Origin: CAZDKK01 sp964603725
GTDB taxonomy: Bacteria > Eisenbacteria > RBG-16-71-46 > CAIMUX01 > WJJG01
DNA: 64,000 nt
Reading direction: 5' to 3'
Assembly: GCA_964603725.1 (NCBI GenBank)
Contig: CAZRWW010000021.1
Span: forward strand, 1-64,000
Within the stretch, counting starts at the first letter, position 1; every line of letters starts with the position of its first letter. Positions 41,925 to 53,000 of the stretch are shown piece by piece. The notes below the pieces were generated by a model. That model saw nothing but the letters and a program-made list of their open reading frames with translations. It made no database searches and was not told the origin of the DNA. The position numbers were made by a program, and so were the translations under genes.

Positions 41925-41975
41925 CCCCGGTCGTGGGGTCCGACCAGCGCGCGCGGCGCCGGCTCGCACTCCACC

Positions 41976-42101
41976 GCTCCTTCTCCCATCCAGACTGTGA
42001 CTGTCGGCTTCCGAATTCCACGGAATCGGCCCCCCGGTTCCCGAGGAGCTCGCGGGCTGTGACCGCCGGTAGGGATTTCCACCCTTCCCCGAAGGAGAGC
42101 C
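41976..42101 (-). ncRNA. FMN riboswitch (RFN element)
   Basis: The leader of ribD matches the RFN aptamer along its whole length. In transcript order it has the segment GGGTGGAAATCCC then TACCGGCGGT, CAGCCCGCGAGC, the GGAATTCGGAAGCCGACAGT arm, and AGTCTGGATGGGAGA at the 3' side, with helix P1 closed by UCUCC/GGAGA. RFN elements bind FMN and shut down riboflavin genes. It stands between the promoter-like element at 42147-42175 and ribD. This is seen directly and is highly conserved. Confidence 0.96.
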
Positions 42102-42146
42102 TATGTTCATCCGCCCGGCCGCGCTTGCCGGCCGGCAGAGCGGTCT

Positions 42147-42175
42147 ATTATACCCCCCGCTTGCCCTGCGGTCTA
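42147..42175 (-). promoter_or_regulatory. Sigma70-like promoter for the riboflavin operon
   Basis: A perfect -10 TATAAT (complement of 42147-42152) is 17 bp from a -35 TAGACC (complement of 42170-42175). Transcription would start near 42140, about 40 bases before the FMN aptamer. Confidence 0.65.
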
Positions 42176-42225
42176 CCCCGTCCTCCCGACCTACCCCCCT
42201 GACCGCCGCGCTCGCGAGACGCAAA

Positions 42226-42256
42226 GGGGCGCCGCGGGGAGTTCCCGCAGCGCCCC
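42226..42256 (-). terminator. Intrinsic terminator after the PorV-OmpA gene
   Basis: The GGGGCGC/GCGCCCC stem is extended inside by GCGGG/CCCGC with one mismatch, and TTT follows on the transcribed strand. It lies about 80 bp after the stop of the preceding gene and separates it from the riboflavin promoter. The hairpin is clear; the U tract is short. Confidence 0.6.
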
Positions 42257-42334
42257 TCACCATTCCATTCGAAGGAGGTCCTGGACTCAGATTCACGAGG
42301 CGGACCGCCGGCGACGGCGGCCGCCCGCCGCGAA

Positions 42335-43972
42335 CTACGGAATCAGATGGAACTCGGTCCTCCGGTTCCGCGCCATCCCGGCGTCAGTATCGTTCGTGTC
42401 GATGGGCTCCGATTCGCCCTTGCCCACCGCCTGCATCCGCTCGGCAGCCACCCCTCGCGCCGCCAGCAGGGACCTGATGGTCTCCGCCCGCCGCCGCGAG
42501 AGGTCCAGATTGTAATCGTCACTTCCGCGGGCATCGGTATGCCCCTCGATCCGCAGCTGCACATCCGCGTTCTTCTTCATGAACGCCGCGATGTCGTCCA
42601 GGATCGGCAGCGGGTCTGCCCCGCTGATCTCGGCGCTGTCGTATCTGAAGTTGATGTTCGCCATCGCCATGTGCGCCGGGATGTCGTCGGGGCACCCGTC
42701 GGTGTCCTCATACTTGTTGAAGGTCTCGGGCGCATTCGGGCACTTGTCGTCCGCGTCCAGAATCCCGTCGCCGTCATTGTCGACTTCAGGACACCCATCC
42801 TCGTCCTCGAAACCGTCGAAGTCCTCCGCGCGGTTCGGGCACTGGTCCTTCACGTCCAGGATGCCATCCCCGTCGTTGTCCACGTCGGGGCATCCATCGG
42901 TGTCCTCAAAACCGTCGAAGTCCTCCGCCGCGGTCGGACACTTATCGGAGGCGTCCGGTATTCCATCCTGGTCCCGGTCGCGCAGCGGCGAAACGCCGCC
43001 GGTCGTCGGCCGCGGCGCCATCTCAAAAGGGCACTCGGGATCTCCCAGCTTCAGCGTGACCCCGATGCGATGGCTCTCGCCCAAGAAGTCCTCGGGCTCA
43101 TCCATGTACGCGTAGGCGAACTCGACCATCTTGACCATCACGCCCAGGCCCAACGTCAAATGGTCATTGTTCAGCCCGAGCCGAATCGCCCCGCCGAAAT
43201 CGTCGTTGATCGGCAGCGCCGCCTCGGCGCCCGCGTGGTATTTCACGTCCTCGTCCTGCGTGTGGTCGATGTCGAATGCGAAGGTGATCCCTTGCAACGG
43301 CATCACCGCCACGCCCCCCCGCAGGTTGAACGGCACCGTGTCGGCATCCTCGTCGCCGCCGATCGAGCTGGCCACGTCGCGCGCGGCAATGCCCAGCCGC
43401 ACCCATTCCACGGGCTGCGCCGCCGCGCCGAAGTCGAAGCCGATGCCGCTCACGCCGTCCGTCGCCACGTTGGCGTCCAGCCCCTGGTGCAGGTACTTGA
43501 ACGTCGCACCGAAGGAAACCATGTCCCACGCGTACGCCCCGTGGAGCATCAGGGCCAGGTCGCCATAGTCGAACGTGCCTGTCCGCAGCCCCGTCGTCGC
43601 GTCGCGCTCCTCGATGTCGGACATGCCGGCGGTGATGAAGTTGGCACCCAGGCCGCCCCACTCGAAGCGGTGCGAAGCGCCCACCGAGCTCATCCTGCGG
43701 TCTGCCTCCATCCCCAGAGCGTGCATCGCGCCAACCTGCGTGCCGCAAGCCCAGCCGAGCATCGCCGGGTTGTAGTACGCGCCCGTGGCGTCATTGCTCG
43801 CCGCCACTCCCGCGCCGCCCATCCCCAGGGCGCGCGTCCCGATGCCCATCCGCAGGATCGGCATCAGGTGATTGCTCGTGTCCTCGGCAAGCACGACTCC
43901 CGGCGTCGCCAGGAAGATGCCAAGGGCGAGGAGCACACCCAGACAAGCGGCCCCCCTACTCCTTCTCAACAT
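42335..43972 (-). CDS. PorV-like beta-barrel fused to TSP3 repeats and an OmpA domain
   Basis: A 545-residue outer-membrane protein with a signal peptide (about 1-29, ending VVLA). Residues 35-305 match the PorV/PorQ/UPF0164 barrel family: MGIGTRALGMGGAGVAASND, then ATGAYYNPAMLGW. Residues about 325-430 hold three thrombospondin type 3 calcium repeats with DxDxDG cores (DRDQDGIPDASDKCP, DNDGDGILDVKDQCP, DNDGDGILDADDKCP). The C-terminal 110 residues are an OmpA peptidoglycan-binding domain (LRIEGHTDARGSDDYNLDLS, RRTEFHLIP). The ATG at 43972 has a perfect AAGGAGGT site. It lies 116 bp downstream of the giant secreted protein. PorV helps type IX cargo leave the cell; the fusion to OmpA is uncommon. 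Confidence 0.88.
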   Translation of the reverse strand: MLRRSRGAACLGVLLALGIFLATPGVVLAEDTSNHLMPILRMGIGTRALGMGGAGVAASNDATGAYYNPAMLGWACGTQVGAMHALGMEADRRMSSVGASHRFEWGGLGANFITAGMSDIEERDATTGLRTGTFDYGDLALMLHGAYAWDMVSFGATFKYLHQGLDANVATDGVSGIGFDFGAAAQPVEWVRLGIAARDVASSIGGDEDADTVPFNLRGGVAVMPLQGITFAFDIDHTQDEDVKYHAGAEAALPINDDFGGAIRLGLNNDHLTLGLGVMVKMVEFAYAYMDEPEDFLGESHRIGVTLKLGDPECPFEMAPRPTTGGVSPLRDRDQDGIPDASDKCPTAAEDFDGFEDTDGCPDVDNDGDGILDVKDQCPNRAEDFDGFEDEDGCPEVDNDGDGILDADDKCPNAPETFNKYEDTDGCPDDIPAHMAMANINFRYDSAEISGADPLPILDDIAAFMKKNADVQLRIEGHTDARGSDDYNLDLSRRRAETIRSLLAARGVAAERMQAVGKGESEPIDTNDTDAGMARNRRTEFHLIP

Positions 43973-44043
43973 CGCCGTACCTCCTTCGTTGAATCGAATG
44001 GTCGCCCAGAACTACTAACGTCTCTCTGGAATGGAACCGTGTC

Positions 44044-44075
44044 GGGGGGACCGGACCGCCTGGCCCGATCCCCCC
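44044..44075 (-). terminator. Hairpin after the giant gene
   Basis: GGGGGGATCGG and CCGGTCCCCCC form an 11-bp stem with one G-U pair, about 14 bases after the giant gene stop. There is no U tract, so it may attenuate or protect mRNA rather than fully end transcription before the PorV-OmpA gene. Confidence 0.4.
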
Positions 44076-44088
44076 GCTGCTCACTCGC

Positions 44089-47000
44089 TTAGTCCTCCCG
44101 CCAGATGACGGCCTTGATCGTCGCACCCTTCTTGCTGTTCCCGTCCTCGGCCTCCACCCGAATCAGGTAGGCGCCGTTACCCAGCTTGGTGCCGGCGGCC
44201 GTCCCGTCCCAATGGAAGCTGACCGGACCGGGGTTCGCATGCCACTCGTTGTGGATCGTCGCCACGTAGTCCCCGGCGAAGTCGTAGAGCTTCGCCGTCA
44301 CCTGCGCCGCGCGTCCGAGCACGAGCCGAACCTCAGCCGCGTGGTCGTTCGGATTGAACGGGTTCTGGCTGATGTACGCGTCCGTCACCGACAGCGTCGC
44401 CTGCTGCGCGACCAGCGGCAGGCTGACGATCGCGCGGTTGCCGGCCAGGTCAGCCCCGTTGACCATCACCGTGTAGTTCCCGAACGGCAGGCCGTCCTCC
44501 AACGTCGCACACCACTGGCCATCGCCGTAGGTGAACGTGACGTCCCCGACAGCCACCCCGTCAGGCCCGATGAGCTGGATCACCGGAGCGCCCTGACCAC
44601 TGGTAGCGACGCCCGCGCCGCGGTCCTCGACCACCACGCAGATCGCCGTCGCCTCGCCGGGCACCGGCGGCAGGCTCACGAGCCTGGCCGTCGGGCCGAC
44701 CATGTCCACGACGAAGCGCTGCTCGACGAACTTGGAACCGCGGTTCCGCGCGTAGTCGAACAGCCCGTAGTTGTACACGTGCATCTCCTGCGACCGCCAG
44801 TCCATGAACGACTCGCCGTACAGGAGGATCTGCTCGCCGCCAATGTAGACCGTATCGATCCGAACCCCGACAAACATGCTGTCCGAGTTGGCCTCGATCG
44901 TCTTCGTGCTGTAGATCACCACCTCGACGATGTCCCCGTTCTTGATCAGCCCGCCGCCCATCACCGGCAGCCCCACCGTGAGGATGTCCTCCGGCGTGTA
45001 GTACTCCGCCGGCGGATCCTCGGAGCTCGCCATGTACAGCGGCGGCGTGCAGTACGGGATCACCTCGTCCGCAGTGCCGGTGTGCAGCAGCAGGCGCTCC
45101 TCGATCTCGTCGATGTCGCCCTGCTCGTCTTCGCCGCGGTCGTGCTGGACCAGCCACAGGTCGTACTTGAAGCCGTAGTCCACCTCGACCCAGCAGGCCT
45201 GCGGGTTCTCACCCGTCGCATACGGCCAACCGCACGCGTCGTCCTGCCACATCGCGTGACGCGGATCGGGCGGCAGGTTGTCCGTGCAGTCGACGTCGAA
45301 GATCCACTCCGGATGGTCCGGCCGCATGTAGATACCGGACTCCGCATCGTAGAGCTCGACCTTCAGCATGTTCTGCGTCGCCGCGGGGCTCAGGTACCCG
45401 GCCACATTCCTCAGGACCGGACTGCTCACGAAGCCACCGTTGAAGGTGATCTTCGGAGCCGTGTTGTCCACAAAGAACCGCGCGCCAGGCGCCTCAACCG
45501 GCAGCTCGTACCACGTGCCCTGGTCGGTGTCGTCCTCATAGACGATGTTCAGCGTGTGCCAGCCCGGTCTGAGCTGGTCTTCCATCCGGTACGAGTGGCG
45601 GTAGGCGATCTGGTAGATCGTGCCGCTCTCGTTGGCCCGCGTGTACTCGAACACGCCAGACCCCCTCGCGCCGTAGTCCCAGCTGCTGCCAGCCGCCGCC
45701 CAGAGGACGTCGTCGATCCAGAGCTCGATCGAGTTCGTGCGGACCGTCGCCGGCCCCGGGCAGTTCAGGTACGCCACGATGACCGGGTCGGAGTCCGTGT
45801 AGTTCCACCGACCGTACCGCACGCTCCCAGGCGTGAAGCTCGACACCGTCACCGGCGCCGTCGCCTTCGGCGCGAAGATCGCGAAGTACGGCTGCGTGTA
45901 GGCATTCGTGCGGGTGGCATCGAAGCCGTCCACCCGGAACGTGATCTGGTTAGCCTGCGTGTCGACCGAGATGTCCGAGATCGGCATGCTGTGCCAGATC
46001 TTGTCCGTGCCCGAGCTGCCGTCGTGGTCGCCCCAGCACTTGACGGTCAAGAACGGCTCACGAGCCGCAGCCTCGGTCGCGGTGCCGAAGACCTCCAGCA
46101 ACGCCGCCTCGTCGTACTCGATCGTCACGTACGGATAGAACCCCTGGTGGAAGCTCGCATCGTCCGTCGGGTGGCCGATGAAGTAGGCCGTCCGCGGGAC
46201 CATCGTCATGTACCGCTGCTGGTCGCCGTCAACCAGCGGCGGATCCACCGGGCTCAGGAACAGGCAGCTCATGCCGCCCGCGCCCGGCGGGACGTTGACC
46301 ATCGCCTTGAGGTAGACCGTCGTCTCCTCAACCTCCACCGTGTAGCCCGTCACGGTTGCCCAGCCACGCGTGCCGAGCTCCGCCGTGACCTCGTAGGACC
46401 AGAGGTTCGTGCGGTAGATCTGCAGGTTGCCGTCAGCGGTCATCGCCGTCGCGAAGACCTCGTAGCGCCCGCACTCATCCGCGTCCATGTTCTCGTGGCC
46501 GAGCCAGCTGCCCTCCGTCCCCGGGGTGATCTCACGCTGCATCACAATCTTCTCGGCATCCGAGCAGTACCCTCCGTCCGGAGTGTCCGGTCTGATCAGC
46601 AGGACATGCGGCTGCTGCGTGGGCTCGGTCAGCATCACGTGCACCTTGGCCTCGAACAGGTCGCCCTCGCCCGGGATCAACTCAACGTGCGGACCCGCGA
46701 GCAGCGCGTTCTCTCCGTAGGCCATCGGCATGAAGTCCCACATGCCGACCCACAGGCCCTCGGTGTACTGGTACACATGCACCGTCACCTCGGGCGGATT
46801 CTCGTCGATGTTGCCCTGGTCGTCTGTCGCGATCGCCCGCAGGGTGATCTCGTCGCCGACCTCGAAGTTGCTCTCCTTCAGATCGATGTCCGTGTACCAC
46901 AGGTAGTCGACCCCGTGCGGATCCCCGTGCTCCTCGCCCTCGGCGATGCCGATCGGGATCCACTGGGTGCTGCCCGCCAGGTGGTACTGGAACTGGACCT

Positions 47001-50000
47001 GCTGGATGTCCTCGTCGCTGTAGGCCAGCGCGTAGAGCCGGACATACGCGGCGCGGTCGTCGCCGTGCGGCAGCACGCAGGGATACCAGCCCGCGATCCT
47101 CGCCCGGGCGGGGATGTTGTCGTTGATCCGGAGCTCCCAGGCGGGACCTTCCGTCTCGTTGCACGCCTCGTCCTTGACGACCACGCGGGCCCAGACGGTC
47201 TCGCCGTCTTCCTGCAGGTCAAGGCCGGTCGTGTTCCACTCGAGCTGCGCCGTGCCCTCGACGAACAGCGTGCCCGTGGGCGGCATCCACTCGCCGATCG
47301 TGCGCCAGTCGCTGTCACCGTCCCAGCGGACCTGGAACAGCACCTCGGCCACGCCCGTCTCGTAGGTGTCAGGCAGCTCGGGCTCATTGTCGCCCACCGT
47401 CGCCACGAGCGTGATCACATCACCTAGCGTGATGTCGACCGGCTGCGGCGTCGTGTAGATCGTGCCGTTGGCCTCGATGCGGCTGATGTTCGCGATGTCG
47501 GGATCGGTGGTGTCCACCACCATCTTCTCCGCCACGGTGCCCTGGAAGAGGTTGCCCGCTTCGTCGTACACCGTGAGCTGCCAGTCGTAGAGGCCCGTGT
47601 CGACGTCGTCGACCTCCCAGTAGTTCGTCCAGGTGCCGGTCTGCGAGTCGAATACGCCGTTCGGGGTCCAGGCCACCGCCTCGCCGTACTCGGGATCCGT
47701 CGACAGCTTCCACTGCCACAGGACCTGATCGTGCCACACGTCGTACTGCGTGTAGCTCTGGTCGAGTCTGAACTGCAGCAGGTAGTACTCGTCACCATCG
47801 ATCTCTCCGCCCATCAGCGACGGGCACTTCTTCTGGCCGTCGACCGGCTCCACCACCGCCAGGACGGGCGGATCGTAGTCGACGTAGAGCTTGAAGGGCT
47901 GCGACACGACCGGCCGCCCGGTCGTCGCGTTGAAGTCCACGTTGCCGACGTCATCGCGGCCGACCGCGAAGACCCACAGCGTCTTGCCGGCCAGCGTCCG
48001 CAGGTCCCAGTTCGGGTCGAGCGTCCAGACCAGCCCGTCGCCGGTGCTCTCCAGTACGCCGTCGATCAGGACGGGCGTCGTCGAGCCCTCCTCGGCGTAC
48101 ATGAAGTCCACCTGGATGCAGTCGCTGTCGAGCCCGAGCAGCTTGGCCTCGAGCCAGTCGAGGTCGCGCGCGTGCACCACCGTCATGTCGGCCGGGAACG
48201 GAATCGGCTCGGTGTTGCCCGACACCCGCGCGATGCGGGTGATCGTCGCCACCGGCGCCTTCGTGTCCTGGACCGTGAAGGTGATGTAGCGGCCCGCGTC
48301 GAACTGCGCGATGTGGTCGGTCTGGTTGCCGACGATGTCGGAGACAGCCGTCACCATGTGATAGGTCTCGCCCACCACCACGGCCGGGTTCGCCTTGTCG
48401 AGATCCCAGTCGTACGAGTACGGCCGGGTCTCGTCGGGGTTGAGGTCGCTGTCGTCCACGCCCTCGCCCACCGCCAGGCTGGCCGGATGGTTGTAGGCAT
48501 CGCCCAGGTTCAGGTCGCGCGCCCGCTTCCAGTAGAAGTCGACGATGTCGTCTTCGCGCGGATTGTCAGTCTCCGCGAACATCGTCATGAACTCGTTGCG
48601 CTCGACCGTCAGAGTCGTCTGAATGCCCGCCGTCATCGGGTCCGCATCCGCCGTCGAGGTAGGCGCGGTGTTGTCCACGTAGAGGCGAGCCTTCTCCGTG
48701 TTCGCATCCAGCTCTTCGTAGTTGCCCTCCCGGTCCATGGCCCGCACGTAAATGTCGTACCAGCCGTCCGGGAACCGCTGCTGGCCGGTGTGGTCGAGGT
48801 CGGTCTCCGTGCGCCAGATCACCTGCCACAGCGGGCCAACCCCGGCCGTCCGCAGGCCGCCCCAGTTGGGCGTGCAGTCGTCGACGCCGATCAGGATCGG
48901 AGCCTCCGTGCTGCCCACCTTCTGGGCCCAGAACTCGACATACTCGATGCCAAGGTCGGGGTCCTGCGTCCTCGCCACCAGGGTCACGTCGTTCGAGACG
49001 ATCTTCTCGTTGGTGCCGTTGATCTCGTTCTCATCGATCCAGCGCGGCCAGGTGTTCGTCGCAGCCCCTACCCACCCGTCGGCGCTATCGCCGTCGGCGA
49101 GAACGTAGGTGCCACCTCCGAGGTCCTTGCCGAAGTCGATCGGGATGTCGACGTCCGCGGTGAACAGCGTATCCCCGTCGACGTCGACGAAGAAGCCGTC
49201 GTGCGCACCGGCGTCGCAGTCGAGGTCCGGCACATTGGCCACCCCATCCGGGTCGTCCTCAAACCAGACCAAGCCCGGCACCATCGTGATCTTGCTGAGA
49301 TCGGGCTTGATCTCGTCTTCTACCGTGATCTGCGTGTCCCAGACCTGCGGACCCGCCGTGTTCCCGGCGGCATCCCAGTAGGTGACCCGCACGTGCATGT
49401 CCTCATCCCAGTAGACGTCCGTCGGGGTCGTCCAGTCGACCTCCGCCAGCCAGAAGGCGAACGGCGTGTCGATCCGGTTGCCCGTCAGCTCGACGCCCTC
49501 GGGATCCTCGATCAGGAACCAGGTTTCCCCGCCGTCGCGGCTGTACTCGAAGTAGGCCGCCACGATGTCCGTGTTGGCCGAATCCGGGACCGCGTCGCGC
49601 AGCTCGACCTGGAGGTGGACCATACCGCCCGCGATGACCTGGTGGTCCGGCAGGTTGTCGGCCCAGTGGGCCGCGTCCGGCACCAGCGGATCGTCGACGT
49701 CGATCGTCCACATCTGCCAGTCGTTGTTCGCGTCGTGCAGGATGTTGGCCCGGCCGGCGTAGTCCATCGCCAGCCCGCGGATGTCGCAGCGTCCGCCGCC
49801 GAGACCCGCGTCCTCCCACATCTCCACGAAGTTCGGGACGCGCAGGCGCCAGACGTAGTACGTCTGCGAGTTGTGCGTGAAGTTCAGGTTCGGCTCGTAG
49901 TCCATCGCGCCGCCGTCCGGCCAGGTGCGCCAGGCGCCCAGGCCGTCGGTGTGGTAGCGCCACTGCAGCGTCACCGTCTCCAGGTCGCTCGAGGTCGACA

Positions 50001-53000
50001 CGACCATGAAGTAGAGGTCCTTCGAGAACTCGTTCGGCTTCAGGACGTTCGACGTCTGATCGCCCGCCACGCCGTCGTTCTCATAGGTCGCGTACGTCGT
50101 GAATCCCTCGTAGAGGCCGGTGATCGGCGCGTAGAGAACGTTCGGGTCCGTCGTGTCGAGGACCAGCGCGATCTCGTCTTCCGCTCCCGGCAGGTACTCA
50201 TTGCCGTCGATGTCGACCGCCACCGCCCTGACCCGGACGCCGTTCGCGTAGGAAGCCGCGTTGGCTTCCAGCTCGCGCACGTCCCACAGGGTGTTGAGAC
50301 CGCCGAACGTCCCCATCCGCACGTCGCCCGGCAGCACCGTGAAGTCCGCGGGCGTCAGCACGTCGATGATCGTCCAGCCGCCGGTGGCGTGGTAGTACTC
50401 GATCCGCACCGTAGCGATGTTCTCCAGGAGCTCCGGATCCGCCACCGTGCCGCGCAGATCCACGCCATCACCCTGAATGGCCAGGTGCGGGTTCATGATC
50501 GACATGAAGTCCGGCCGGCCCGTGCTTTGCACCGCGGTGACCCACGCGCTGGGAGACGTGATGTCGTTGATCAGCACCAGCACCTCGGGCGCGTCCCCGT
50601 CCTCGTTGCCGGCGTTGTCGACCGCCATCGCCCGGAAGCGGATGTAGGTGTCGAACTGGTCGATCCACTCCCGGTAGTCCGGAATGTAGAAGGTCACCAG
50701 GTACGTTCCCGTGCTTGTCGTCTGCGTGGACAGCACCCACGGATCGTCGGTGTTGTCCTCGGGCGTCGCGTCCACATCCAGCCAGCCGCCCCCCACGTCG
50801 AACTGGAAGAGCACGTAGTTCAGGTCCGCCTGCGATTCGGTGATCTCCGCCTCGAGCGTGATCGTCGCATCGTACGGGAAGACCTGACCGCTCACGGGCT
50901 GGATCAGGACCGCTTCCGGATCGGTCGAGTCGAGGATGAACTCCTTCATCATGGAGGCGCTGCGGTTCCAGCCGTCATCGCGGGCGAAGACCCGGTACGC
51001 CATCGTGACCGTACCCTCCGCCTCCTCGTCGACCAGGCCGTTGCCGTCGTTGTCCATCCCGTCGTTCTCCGGATCCGGGACGTTGAAGGCCACCGCCGCC
51101 CAGCCGTCCGTGCGGTCGGTGTCGTAGCCGGCGGTCAGGTTCGCCGCCGGAATCGGCAGCCAGAGCCGCTCCTCCGTGTCGGGGTCGCTGTAGTTCGGCG
51201 AGTACTCGAAGTAGACGTGATCGATCGTCACCGCATTGAACGTGCCGGGATCGGTGATCCAGGCCCGCAGCGTCACGTCCACGTTCTCGTTGAAGCGGTC
51301 GTGCGTGGCGGTCAGCTCGTTGATCGTCGGCTCCTCGGGGTCGTAGATGAAGAGCTGCGGGGGATACAGACCCTCGTTGCCCTCCGAATCGATCGCCCGG
51401 GCGCTGAGCTGCCACACCGCCGTCGTCGTCCCCATCAGCCCGCCCATGTCGAGCTCGGCATACCAGAACGGCGTCGGCGGCACGTTGACCGTAGAGACCC
51501 CGCCCACGGCCGTCCGCGGGTCAGCATAGGTGCCGGCCGCGTTGCCGTAGACGTCGATCGTGTACGAGTAGCGGCTCTGCGTCCCAACCAGCAGCATCAC
51601 GTCGCTGACCTGCCAGATGCCCGCGCTCGTCTCCGTCATCGGATAGGTGTCGTCGACGCTGCCGTAAGGCGGCTCGTCGATGTTCAGGACGACGTTCTCC
51701 CACGGATAGTCGATCTCCGTGTAGTCGTCCTCGTAGGTCGTGAAGGTCATCCCGACGTGCGTGTGCGTCGTCGTCACCTCGGTCAGGGAGACCGTCTGAT
51801 CGCTACGGGTGCCCATGAGGTCCGTGAGCAGGAGGTCGACCGAGACGAGCGTCCCGCCCTGATCCTTGGTCACGAAGACCTCGTTCTCGATGCCGCTCAG
51901 CTTCCACTCGTGCGTGCCCTGGCCCATCACCTCGTAGCTGTTCCACGAGGAGTTGCCCGGCCAGTAGGTGTCGTCGGGCTGCGCCACGGGCTCGCTGCCC
52001 ATGTAGATGTTCACCTGCGGCCCGGTCGTGTTCATGTACGGCAGGATCCAGCCCTCGGTCCTCATGGGCTCGACCGTGTAGCAGGTCGGATCGCCCAGCG
52101 TACCGAACTGAACCAGCGCGATCACGTCGAAGGCCGTCGCGGGCTCCGTCGGGGCCCAGACGTCCCACATGCATGTGTACGGCGCGTTGTTGTCCGTGCC
52201 CACCTGCGTGTACGCGTCGCTATTGTAGCTGAGGAGGATCACGTCATCAGCGCTCGGCGGCGCGCCGAACGTGATGGCGTTCGAGCCCGCATGGTACGTC
52301 CAGTCGAACTTCGTCGGACTGGTCAGCGCCAGCAGGGCAGCCTCGTCAGCATGGTAGGTGAAGCCGGTCGTCGAACCGTTGATCGAGATCACCACGTGGT
52401 CGCCCGCCGTCACGCCGCCGCCTTCATAGACGGTCGCCGCCAGGCTCGGCGTGCGGTACGGCCAGCTCTGGCCGATCAGGGCCGCGTTGACCTCCTCGTC
52501 CACCACGCGCTCGGCCACGTAGAAGAGGACCGTCGCGTCGGGATCAGCAGTCGTGACGTCAGCCGTCAGCCAGACCTCCTGATCCTCAACCGCCACCGTC
52601 GTCGAGGCCGCCGTGATCACCGCCCCGTTGCCCAAGACGCGCAGGGCGTACGGATTCACTGGCGGCGCCGTCACGTTGCCGTTGCCGTCGGTGCCCATCG
52701 GGTAGAACTCAAAGGTCCCGTCCCCGACGGCCGCGATCATCTGGGCGAGGTCGAGCGTGAACTTCCAGTCGTAGCCGGTGTCCAGATCGGCCCAGCCCGC
52801 GGCGGTCATGCTCGACCAGTTGTTCTCCCACGGATTCAGGCTCGGATGGCACTCCGGCTTCCAGCGCCACATCAGGTCCATCGAGACGATCTCGGTCCCG
52901 TCCTCGGCCGTCACGAAGATGTCCAGCGTCAGATCCGTCTCGTCGTCGCCGATCACGTCGACCGGCGTGCCGTCGGAGACCGGCTGCCAGACGTCCACCA

